From Candidatus Bathyarchaeota archaeon (GTDB lineage: Archaea > Thermoproteota > Bathyarchaeia > TCS64), in NCBI GenBank assembly GCA_018396515.1, contig JAGTQJ010000029.1, forward strand, positions 1 to 13,942: a stretch of DNA of 13,942 nt, given 5' to 3'. The notes beneath the pieces were generated by a model. It searched no databases. It was given only the letters and a program-made list of their open reading frames with translations, and was not told where the DNA came from. The translations under genes and the position numbers were made by a program. Each line of letters starts with the position of its first letter. Position 1 is the stretch's first letter. Positions 7,230-13,764 of the stretch are shown piece by piece.

Positions 7230-7251
7230 TGATTCGCCTATAGGGCTGATT

Positions 7252-7866
7252 GTGAAGGTCTCGGAGAAGTATGGACTTAGATTCGAGGTCTATACCATAG
7301 ATGAGCTCAAGGATATGACGTTGGAACTCTGCAAGAAGATCATACTTGATGGCTACAGGCCGACCGTTATCATAGGGCTTGGTAGAGGTGGCTGGCCTGT
7401 CCTAAGGTATTGCAGCGACTTCCTAGATGTGAGCAACGTATACACCATCAGGGTCGAATACTATGCAGGAGTGGATGTGAGAGGCTCTATCCCTAGGATT
7501 TACCAAGATCTGCCCTCCGATCTAAGCCTTGATGGAGAGGATGTCCTTCTAGTGGACGACGTGTTGGATACCAGTGAGACGATGATATTCGTGAAGGAGA
7601 AGATAATGAGGGAGAGGAGGCCCAGGGATCTGAGGATCGGGGTTCTTCACTATAAGCCCTGGGCTCGCCTCAAGCCAGACTACTATGTCAGATGCACATC
7701 CTCGTGGATAGTCTACGACTGGGAGAGGTGTGAAACGATAAGGAGGCTTCTGGATAAGCACAGGCTTCTGGAGAGGTATGGGTTGGAGAGGGTGAGGGAG
7801 GACCTCCTCGAGATGGGCTTCACGGAGGGGGATCTTGAGATGGCCCTCCTGGGAAGGCCCTCATAG
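7252..7866 (+). CDS. Purine-type phosphoribosyltransferase
   Basis: The 204-residue protein is a type I phosphoribosyltransferase. It has the pyrophosphate loop IGLGRGGWPV (41-50), the PRPP-binding signature VLLVDDVLDTSETM (98-111) and a base-binding SSWIVYDWE (150-158) similar to the WxxxPWE element of Gpt/Hpt-like archaeal enzymes. It probably uses PRPP to convert a 6-oxopurine such as hypoxanthine or guanine into its nucleotide; the exact base is not decided by sequence. It stands divergent to adenine deaminase, whose product is hypoxanthine, and its last six bases overlap the end of MTAP. The start is GTG at 7252, probably leaderless. The C-terminal REDLLEMGFTEGDLEMALLG (183-201) resembles the LxxMGF pattern of UBA helices, an odd tail for this family. 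Confidence 0.87.
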   Translation: MKVSEKYGLRFEVYTIDELKDMTLELCKKIILDGYRPTVIIGLGRGGWPVLRYCSDFLDVSNVYTIRVEYYAGVDVRGSIPRIYQDLPSDLSLDGEDVLLVDDVLDTSETMIFVKEKIMRERRPRDLRIGVLHYKPWARLKPDYYVRCTSSWIVYDWERCETIRRLLDKHRLLERYGLERVREDLLEMGFTEGDLEMALLGRPS

Positions 7867-8658
7867 GGTCGCCTCCCTTAGGGCCTCATGGCACCTACAG
7901 GTCCTCTCCCTCGGGATCCTCGGGATGGCCTCCATTATAAGCCTCTTGAAGTTGTCCGAGTTCCTCCTCATGGTCTCTATTATCTCCTGGGTTGAGACCG
8001 GCTTCTCCGCCCACACATCGTAGTCGGTAACCATCGCGACGGAGACATAGCAGATCTCGGCCTCCCTAGCCAGGACGATCTCGGGGTAGAGGGTCATACC
8101 TATGATGTCGGCCCCCCACATTCTGAAGAGCCTAGACTCAGCCCTTGTTGAGAACCTGGGCCCCTCGATGCAGACGTATGTCCCCTTAGGATGAACCCTT
8201 AGATCAAGCTCCTTGGCTAGGTCGACGAAGAAGTCGTGGAGCTGAGGGCATACGGGGTCTGCGGAGGAGATGTGGCAGATCTTCCCCCCTTCGTAGAAGG
8301 TGTCTGGCCTCCCCTTAGTCCTGTCTATAAACTGATCCGTTATGACGAAGTCACCCGGCTTGTAGTCCTCCCTGAGGCTCCCAACAGCTGAGGATGCAAT
8401 GATCCTCTGAACCCCGAGCTCCTTGAGAGCCCAGATGTTGGCCCTATTATTTATCCTGTTCGGGGGGATCTGATGGCCTCTCCCATGCCTTGGGATGAAG
8501 GCGACGCTCCTACCGCCATATGTACCTAGAAGGATGAGGTCGGATGGGGCCCCATATGGCGTGTAGACCTTCACCTCCCTCCTCTCCTCAAGCATCCCTG
8601 GGTCATAGACCCCGGTCCCTCCTATGACGGCTATCTCGGCAGACAAACCCTCAGCCAT
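7861..8658 (-). CDS. mtnP: S-methyl-5'-thioadenosine phosphorylase (MTAP)
   Basis: The 265-residue enzyme phosphorolyses methylthioadenosine, the by-product of polyamine synthesis and other SAM reactions, to adenine and methylthioribose-1-phosphate. It shows IGGTGVYD (12-19), PRHGRGHQIPPNRINNRANI (56-75), ASSAVGSL (88-95), IEGPRFSTRAES (164-175) and VTDYDVW (210-216). The paired aspartates after VT are the adenine-binding site of the family. A C-terminal Cys254-x-Cys256 pair (TCRCH) and Cys137 and Cys203 recall the disulfide-stabilised MTAPII of Sulfolobus, consistent with a thermophile. The ATG at 8658 is chosen because IAVIGGTG follows at the usual distance. The open frame runs 45 codons further upstream, but that part is unrelated to the family and crosses promoter-like sequence. 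Confidence 0.93.
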   Translation of the reverse strand: MAEGLSAEIAVIGGTGVYDPGMLEERREVKVYTPYGAPSDLILLGTYGGRSVAFIPRHGRGHQIPPNRINNRANIWALKELGVQRIIASSAVGSLREDYKPGDFVITDQFIDRTKGRPDTFYEGGKICHISSADPVCPQLHDFFVDLAKELDLRVHPKGTYVCIEGPRFSTRAESRLFRMWGADIIGMTLYPEIVLAREAEICYVSVAMVTDYDVWAEKPVSTQEIIETMRRNSDNFKRLIMEAIPRIPRERTCRCHEALREATL

Positions 8659-8951
8659 CAAGATACCCAAACAATAAATCCTCCAAATTGGAATAAACCT
8701 TTTCAACCATAATGACCAGCTCAACTTCCACCCAGAGTTGACAAATATAAGGCTATGTCTTTCGCCACAACCCGTGACCTCTCGTTTCTCCACATCTTCC
8801 TAAACTCATTCAGATCCGCTTTCGCCCAACGCCGGGGGATGGGATGATGAAGGGGTTCAGAGGGCTTGAGCCTGAAAGGTTTAAGTAGCCCAGGTTAGGA
8901 GCTTAGATAAGCAAGGGGTGTTCAAAGCTCTTAAGGTCTAAGAAGTTTCCA
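8659..8951. other. Divergent intergenic region between MTAP and MetRS
   Basis: This 293-bp region holds promoters on both sides. For MTAP (minus) there are two AT-rich boxes, near 8691-8700 (AGGTTTATTC on the minus strand) and 8741-8754 (CCTTATATTTGTC). For MetRS there is a box at 8879-8886. The box near 8741-8750 also reads as ACAAATATAA on the plus strand, so a plus-strand RNA starting near 8775 is possible, but nothing downstream looks like a known RNA. A 14-codon frame, ATG at 8844 to TAG at 8888, follows a G-rich stretch. It is too short to call a gene. Confidence 0.45.
8879..8886 (+). promoter_or_regulatory. Putative TATA box (with BRE) of MetRS
   Basis: GTTTAAGT preceded by the purine-rich CTGAAAG forms a reasonable BRE-TATA pair. 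Transcription would start near 8908, giving a leader of about 44 bases before the GTG at 8952, unusually long beside the other genes here. The leader has AAGGGG near 8913-8918, too far from the start to act as a normal Shine-Dalgarno sequence. Confidence 0.45.
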
Positions 8952-10607
8952 GTGGAGGGGCCGATCCTAGTCACATGCGGCCTTCCCTACGCCAACGGTC
9001 CTTGCCATATAGCACACCTCAGAACATACGTCCCAGCTGACATATTCGTGAGACTCCTGAGGAAGATGGGCCAGGAGGTGGTCTTCGTATGCGGATCTGA
9101 CACGCATGGGACGCCCATAACCGTGAAGGCGGAGGAGGAAGGCGTAACTCCAAGGGAGGTCGTGGAGAAGTACCACAAGCACTTCCTGCAGCTATTTCCC
9201 AAGATAGGCGTACACTTCGATAATTATGGGAGCACGGACGACCCTCTAAACCATAATAGGACCCTCGAGATAGGGAGGGCCCTCCTCGAGAGAGGATACA
9301 TATACGAGAAGAGGGTCAAGCTCCCCTACTGTCCAAGCTGCAAGAGGTTCCTCCCAGACAGGTATCAGAGGGGGACCTGCCCCTACTGCGGTGCACAGGC
9401 TAGGGGGGACGAGTGCGACCAAGGGTGTGGACGCTACCTGGAGCCAGGTGAACTCATCGACCCTAAGTGCGCCATATGCGGCTCCAAGGCGGAGGTGAGG
9501 GAGGCCTCCCACTTCTTCTTCAAACTAACGGCCTTCGAGGACTTCCTTAGAGAGTTCCTCAAGAAGTTGGATGGGACCGACAATGCGAGGAACTATGCCC
9601 TTCAGTGGGTTGAGAAGGGGCTCAAAGACTGGAACATAACCAGAAACCTAGACTGGGGGATCAAGTTCCCTTGGGGGGAGGGGCTGGTCTTCTACGTGTG
9701 GTTTGACGCCCCCATAGGTTACATAAGCTCCACAGAGGAGTGGGCTTTAAAGCATGGAGGAGACTGGGAATACTTCTGGAGAGGGCCAGGACCAATAATC
9801 CACTTCATAGGGGCGGACATAATCTACCACCACTGCCTCTTCTGGCCGTCTATGCTGAAGGGCGCTGGATACAGCCTCCCCTACGCTGTTGTGGCCTCGG
9901 GCATGGTCAAGGTGGAAGGAAAGATCTTCTCCAAGAGCAGGGGCTATGTCATTTGGGTTGAGGAGGACTACCTCGAGAAGGGCTTGGACCCAGACGCCTT
10001 GAGATACTACATCGCCTCCTACACCGGTCATACGAGGGATCTGGACTTCAGCTGGAGCGCCTACGGAGAGAAGGTGAACAACGAACTCGTAGCCACGCTG
10101 GGCAATTTCATATACAGAACCCTGCTCCTCGCAAAAAGAAACTACGGCTATATAGTGGAGGGTGAGGTTGAACCCGAGGTTAGGGGTGAGGTGGAGACCG
10201 CCCTCAGGGCCATCCTAGAGGGTCTGGACTCCTACGAGTTCAAGAAGATCTCCGACGCGGTCCTTTCCCTGGCCTCCTTCGGAAATAGGTACCTCCAAGC
10301 CTCTGAGCCCTGGAAGCTCATCAGAACGAACTCATCGATGGCGAGGATGAAGGTGCACAACTGCCTCTGGCTTGTGAAGGCCCTTGCGGTCTTGATGGAG
10401 CCCATCATGCCATCCAAGGCTGAGGAGCTCTGGCTGCAGCTGAAGGGGGAGAGGAGGAGGAACGTGCCTCTGGACGAGGCCCTAGAGCCCCTAGAGGTTG
10501 GAGTCAAGCTCCCTGAGCCCCGGCCCCTTTTCATGATGGTGAAAGATGAGGTTGTGAAGGAACTGTCCTCAGTCATCTCTAGAAGGGTAGCATCCGCTAG
10601 GGGATAG
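8952..10607 (+). CDS. metG: Methionyl-tRNA synthetase
   Basis: The 551-residue class I synthetase charges tRNA-Met. Its N-terminus TCGLPYANGPCHIAHLRTYV carries the HIGH motif as HIAH (19-22). A double zinc-knuckle insert spans about 127-176 with Cys pairs at 127/130, 143/146, 155/159 and 173/176. The KMSKS loop appears as IFSKS (325-329), so the first Lys is Ile while the second Lys (328) is kept. DAPIGYISS (252-260) and HFIGADIIYHH (284-294) are the methionine-pocket and catalytic blocks. The C-terminal helical anticodon domain is present. No tRNA-binding OB-fold extension is attached; in some archaea that domain is a separate protein. The start is GTG at 8952, placing CGLPYANG at the normal distance. 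The PHP gene follows after 18 bases. Confidence 0.95.
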   Translation: MEGPILVTCGLPYANGPCHIAHLRTYVPADIFVRLLRKMGQEVVFVCGSDTHGTPITVKAEEEGVTPREVVEKYHKHFLQLFPKIGVHFDNYGSTDDPLNHNRTLEIGRALLERGYIYEKRVKLPYCPSCKRFLPDRYQRGTCPYCGAQARGDECDQGCGRYLEPGELIDPKCAICGSKAEVREASHFFFKLTAFEDFLREFLKKLDGTDNARNYALQWVEKGLKDWNITRNLDWGIKFPWGEGLVFYVWFDAPIGYISSTEEWALKHGGDWEYFWRGPGPIIHFIGADIIYHHCLFWPSMLKGAGYSLPYAVVASGMVKVEGKIFSKSRGYVIWVEEDYLEKGLDPDALRYYIASYTGHTRDLDFSWSAYGEKVNNELVATLGNFIYRTLLLAKRNYGYIVEGEVEPEVRGEVETALRAILEGLDSYEFKKISDAVLSLASFGNRYLQASEPWKLIRTNSSMARMKVHNCLWLVKALAVLMEPIMPSKAEELWLQLKGERRRNVPLDEALEPLEVGVKLPEPRPLFMMVKDEVVKELSSVISRRVASARG

Positions 10608-10625
10608 GGAGAGTCGAAGGGGGTC

Positions 10626-11294
10626 TTGAAGCTCAGGATTGACCTGCACCTACATACGGCTTACAGTAGAGATGGATATATCTCTGTTGAGGAGGCTTTC
10701 AGGCGATGCAGGGCCGTCGGGCTTGACGGCTTCGCCTTGACAGACCATGATACGATTGAAGGTGTTAAGAGGGCTGAGAGGCTGAAGGGCGACCTCCTCC
10801 TAATCCCAGGGCTCGAGGTCACAGCCGATAGGGGCCACATCCTCGCCCTGAACATCTCGGAGCTTATACCGCCGAAGCTTTCGATACCGGAGACTGTTGA
10901 AAGGATCAGGGAGCAGGGGGGGATCTCCATCCTAGCCCACCCCAGCTCCCTCCTAAAGACATTCATAGGTGAGGAGGAGATAGCCGAGGCGAGGTTCACG
11001 GCCCTTGAGGTGGCCAACTCCATGAGCTTCCCCTATAACTGGACCTTTAGGAGGAACCTAAAGATGGCTGAGAGGCTCCGCCTTCCCAAGACCGGGGGGA
11101 GCGATGCTCATATACCTGAGATTGTAGGTAGAGCCTACACGATTTTAGATGCCGATTCACGGGATAGTGAGGATGTGATCAGGGCCATTGGAAGGGGTTA
11201 TACAGAGCCTTCAGGAGGGGGCATAACTCTCAAAGAGAGGTTCAAACAGCTCTCGAGGAAGATCTTCAGTCCTGCGGGAGAATCCATCCGTTAA
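10626..11294 (+). CDS. PHP-domain metal-dependent phosphoesterase
   Basis: The 222-residue protein is a PHP-family hydrolase. Metal-binding motifs appear in order: DLHLHTAYS (Asp6, His8, His10), LTDHDTIEG (Asp40, His41, Asp42), GLEVTADRGHI (Glu64, His71), ILAHPS (His105) and GGSDAH (Asp160, His162). These are the residues expected for a trinuclear-metal active site. Standalone PHP proteins of this size resemble the TrpH/YciV group, some of which hydrolyse 3',5'-nucleoside bisphosphates or 5' ends of RNA. The substrate here cannot be assigned. The start is TTG at 10626, preceded by GAAGGGGG, and the gene lies 18 bases after MetRS, so the two are probably cotranscribed. Its end overlaps the opposing membrane-protein gene by 29 bases. 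Confidence 0.88.
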   Translation: MKLRIDLHLHTAYSRDGYISVEEAFRRCRAVGLDGFALTDHDTIEGVKRAERLKGDLLLIPGLEVTADRGHILALNISELIPPKLSIPETVERIREQGGISILAHPSSLLKTFIGEEEIAEARFTALEVANSMSFPYNWTFRRNLKMAERLRLPKTGGSDAHIPEIVGRAYTILDADSRDSEDVIRAIGRGYTEPSGGGITLKERFKQLSRKIFSPAGESIR

Positions 11295-11631
11295 AGGAGC
11301 CTGAGGAGGAGGCATTCCCAAGCTCCAAGAGGGCTTTGTTTGCCGTCTCTATGACATCCTCAACATATATGGGAGGCGGCCTTATCTTGGAGCCTATAAG
11401 CCCTGAGACTATCAGTGTCCACCCCACTATATCGGAGATGATAGGCTCTGGGAAGGCTATGAGGGCAACCCCTAGGGCTATCAGGGAGGATCTGGTCGAG
11501 CCTCTCCTCCACAGACCTTTCAATTTCCTGGCCTCAACAGTCACATCCCTCATGAGGGCGCCAGCCTCCCTCCAGGATATTCCGAGCTCACGGGCGGCCA
11601 GTATCAGGCTCTGAACATCCTCTCTCCTCAT
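11266..11631 (-). CDS. Small two-helix membrane protein downstream of cdvC, function unknown
   Basis: This 121-residue protein is not recognised as a known family. Residues 1-45 are charged and helical, with REDVQSLILAARELGISWRE and a basic patch KLKGLWRRGSTR just before the membrane. Residues 48-60 (SSLIALGVALIAF) and about 63-82 (PIISDIVGWTLIVSGLIGSK) form a hydrophobic hairpin. A proline-rich KIRPPPIYV (82-90) follows, then an amphipathic helix EDVIETANKALLEL. A strong Shine-Dalgarno (GGTGGAGGGAGT) precedes the ATG. It starts 30 bases after cdvC, so it is probably the last gene of the cdvB-cdvC unit and may act in cell division, for example as a membrane adaptor. That role is inferred from position only. 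The end overlaps the PHP gene by 29 bases. Confidence 0.72.
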   Translation of the reverse strand: MRREDVQSLILAARELGISWREAGALMRDVTVEARKLKGLWRRGSTRSSLIALGVALIAFPEPIISDIVGWTLIVSGLIGSKIRPPPIYVEDVIETANKALLELGNASSSGSFNGWILPQD

Positions 11632-11661
11632 ACTCCCTCCACCCTCTTTTTCTCTCCATCC

Positions 11662-12828
11662 TTACAAGGCCTTGAAGGACTCGAACCAGCGGTCATATGA
11701 AGCGATCATCTCTGATGAGACGCTCGGCTTCCTACTCCTTAGGATCCTCTTGAAGTCCTCCATGGTGACGGGCCTCGGCCTCGCGTCCTTGTTGGCGGCT
11801 CTCCCCGACTCGAAGAGCTCCCTTATTACCTCCATCCTCACCGACTGACAGATATCCCTTATATCGCTCCCCGTGAAGCCCTCCGTCGCTTTAGCCAGCT
11901 CCTTCAGGTCTACATCCGGAGAAAGCTCTAGCTGGGCGGTGTACATGGTGAGGAGTTCGACGCGGGTCTCAAAGTCGGGTATTGGAACCAGTATCCTCTT
12001 CTGAAACCTCCTAATAAATGCCCAGTCCAGATCCCAGGGCTTGTTGGTTGCGGCTATAACATAGAGGTGGTAGTTCCTCCCCTTGTCCATTATCCCGTCC
12101 ATCTCCTTTAGGAACTGGTTTCGAACCCTAACCTCTCCCCCCACCTCGTGGGAGCGGACCCCAAGAAGGGAGTCAACCTCATCAATGAATATGATGGCTG
12201 GGCGCCCCTGCTCAGAGATGCTCCTCGCTGAGGCGAAGAGCTTCGCCACATTCTTCTCCGCCTCCCCGAGCCATTTAGACATCACTGAGGCTGCGTCCAC
12301 GACTATGAACTCCGCATCTATCTCGTTGGCAACCGCAGCTGCGAGGAGGGTCTTCCCACATCCAGGGGGGCCGAATAGGAGGATCCCCCTAGGCCAGCCC
12401 AGGGGGAAGAGGTCCGGCCTCTGTACAGGATACACGATGGCCTCTTTGATCGCCTTTTTAGCCTGCTGGAGGCCCGCGACATTCTCCCAACCCACATTCG
12501 GCTTCTCCCTAATCCCGGCCTCATCAGCCTCCAATACGGTCTCCTTTGTTGAAGAGGTTGAGGACTTCTCGAAGCTGAACCTCTGACCCTCAAGCCCCCC
12601 CTCCTGGAGGATCCTGAGCCTCTCCTTGTATGTTGTAACCCTCTCTATGTAGACCCTGTTTAGTATATAGTCTGGATAGAGCCTGATCAAGCGGGTTAGG
12701 GCGTCCACGGCCCTCCTGTAGTACTCAGCGGCCTTCTCGGTCTCCCCCAGCCTGTCAAGCCTGACGGCCTCCGCTGCATATTGCATTGCTGCCTGCTCTA
12801 ATTGTTGGGAGGCGCTCAATTCACGCAC
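11662..12828 (-). CDS. cdvC: CdvC, Vps4-like AAA ATPase of the archaeal ESCRT division system
   Basis: The 388-residue protein disassembles or remodels ESCRT-III filaments during cell division. Residues about 5-75 form a three-helix MIT domain (AAMQYAAEAVRLDRLGETEK), which binds ESCRT-III tails. After a Ser/Thr-rich linker the AAA core shows Walker A GPPGCGKT (153-160), pore loop KWLGEAEKN (185-193), Walker B IIFIDEVDSLLG (212-223), GGEVRVRNQFLKEMDG (230-245), sensor AATNKPWD (259-266) and arginine fingers FIRRFQKR (271-278). The C-terminal RKPSVSSEMIASYDRWFESF is the Vps4-specific end helix. The start is GTG at 12828 or TTG at 12819. The TTG overlaps the CdvB stop as TTGA and has GGAGG ten bases upstream, while GGAGG stands only one base from the GTG. 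The overlap implies translational coupling to CdvB. Confidence 0.96.
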   Translation of the reverse strand: MRELSASQQLEQAAMQYAAEAVRLDRLGETEKAAEYYRRAVDALTRLIRLYPDYILNRVYIERVTTYKERLRILQEGGLEGQRFSFEKSSTSSTKETVLEADEAGIREKPNVGWENVAGLQQAKKAIKEAIVYPVQRPDLFPLGWPRGILLFGPPGCGKTLLAAAVANEIDAEFIVVDAASVMSKWLGEAEKNVAKLFASARSISEQGRPAIIFIDEVDSLLGVRSHEVGGEVRVRNQFLKEMDGIMDKGRNYHLYVIAATNKPWDLDWAFIRRFQKRILVPIPDFETRVELLTMYTAQLELSPDVDLKELAKATEGFTGSDIRDICQSVRMEVIRELFESGRAANKDARPRPVTMEDFKRILRSRKPSVSSEMIASYDRWFESFKAL

Positions 12829-13592
12829 TCCTCCAATCTGACCTTCCCCTTGGCATCCAGATCCGTCAGGATCCTAGAGACCTCTTCCGGGAGGAGGTTC
12901 AGCTCCCTCGCATAGCTAGCCACCCTTATGGGCTGCCCCTCCCTCCCCCTCATCACATTATTAATGTGTTCTGGGGTGTCTCCTACCTCAACTTTCGACT
13001 GGGTTATGGAGACTGGGATTGCGATCGCCGATGAGGATGGGGGCTCTGGGAGATTCTCCCTAAGGGTTCTCTCAACGATCGTTGAGACCTCCTTCAGGAT
13101 CTCCTCGCTCTCAGCCGTTCCAGAGGTTATCGAGGAGAGGTCTAGGGTTGGCTGGCTGAAGTCAACCGTCGTCTGGGTCAGGGTCTCGCTCACCAGCCTG
13201 CTGAGCTGCTCCATCTCCATGGAGAGCTCAGGCATCGTCCTTGAAACCTCCCTTGAGACCTCGCTTATCATCTTTGATAGGGGTTTAAGCTCTGAGATCA
13301 CGCCCTGAAGGTCGAGGAAGTTCTCCAGCCTTATTATTATGCACTCTATCGCAAGCTGGGTTTGACCAATAATCTTTGAGAGGGCCCTGATCCTCACCAT
13401 CTCGTTGGCGTAGATCTTGGCCCTTGACATGTCGAACCTCTTGAGGGCGGAGGCACACATCTCGAATAGAGCCTTATCCCGGTTACGCAGCCTGACCAAT
13501 ATCTGGTCCAGCTTAGTACAGTGGAGCCTCAGGATGGAGATGGACTGGTCACTAAGGGCGGTAGGCGGCTTAGAACCGTCCAAGACCCCCAA
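12816..13592 (-). CDS. cdvB: CdvB, ESCRT-III-like division protein with C-terminal winged helix
   Basis: The 258-residue protein has the Snf7-like ESCRT-III layout. A helical core (about 18-140) has a basic first helix and ARAKIYANEMVRIR-type coils, here DMSRAKIYANEMVRIRALSK (54-73). An acidic helix ESEEILKEVSTIVERTLREN (161-180) follows, then a proline-rich tail segment LPEPPSSSAIAIPV (181-194) that resembles a MIM2 motif binding the CdvC MIT domain. The end is a short winged helix (about 223-254, VASYARELNLLPEEVSRILTDLD) of the kind that binds CdvA in Crenarchaeota. It likely polymerises at mid-cell and links to CdvC, encoded directly behind it with overlap. The start is TTG at 13592, with GGAGGT at a good spacing of seven bases. 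A second TTG three codons later is less well placed. Confidence 0.92.
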   Translation of the reverse strand: MGVLDGSKPPTALSDQSISILRLHCTKLDQILVRLRNRDKALFEMCASALKRFDMSRAKIYANEMVRIRALSKIIGQTQLAIECIIIRLENFLDLQGVISELKPLSKMISEVSREVSRTMPELSMEMEQLSRLVSETLTQTTVDFSQPTLDLSSITSGTAESEEILKEVSTIVERTLRENLPEPPSSSAIAIPVSITQSKVEVGDTPEHINNVMRGREGQPIRVASYARELNLLPEEVSRILTDLDAKGKVRLEECVN

Positions 13593-13632
13593 GGCCGAGA
13601 CCTCCAGCCCTTCCCCTAATTGGCCCTGCCAA

Positions 13633-13645
13633 TAGAATTTACAAT
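13633..13645 (-). promoter_or_regulatory. Putative promoter of the cdvB-cdvC unit
   Basis: The minus strand reads ATTGTAAATTCTA here, an AT-rich element upstream of cdvB. A start about 26 bases downstream would give a leader near 20 bases containing GGAGGT. This fits a Shine-Dalgarno-led transcript, in contrast to the probably leaderless genes elsewhere in the window. Confidence 0.4.
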
Positions 13646-13718
13646 GACCAACCTGTCTAGAGATTCTTTCCTAGTTGCCCCCATCGAACCATTGTGTATC
13701 CTAAAGTTTTTGATAACT

Positions 13719-13726
13719 AAAAAAAA
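13719..13726 (-). terminator. T8 tract, probable transcription terminator of the ESCRT-III paralogue
   Basis: Eight consecutive T on the minus strand lie about 39 bases after the stop of the partial ESCRT-III gene. Archaeal termination commonly occurs at such T tracts without a required hairpin. It would separate that gene from the cdvB-cdvC unit, which has its own promoter-like element downstream. Confidence 0.6.
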
Positions 13727-13764
13727 TGGGGTTGCTCGGAGATTTATCATATCTCCAGCCCCTA

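Noticed and set aside
8659..8793. Upstream extension of MTAP by 45 codons from a GTG
   Set aside because: MTAP normally begins a few residues before the IGGTG motif, and the extension covers promoter-like AT-rich boxes.
8844..8875. C/D box guide RNA: ATGATGA followed by CTGA
   Set aside because: The boxes are only 21 bases apart with no internal C'/D' pair, and the flanks do not form a closing stem.
8844..8888. Fourteen-codon reading frame after a G-rich stretch
   Set aside because: Too short, no recognisable peptide, and it overlaps the MetRS TATA box.
12083..12586. Long plus-strand reading frame of 167 codons within cdvC
   Set aside because: It lies entirely opposite the conserved AAA core of CdvC, and its translation shows no recognisable domain, so it is a shadow of cdvC.
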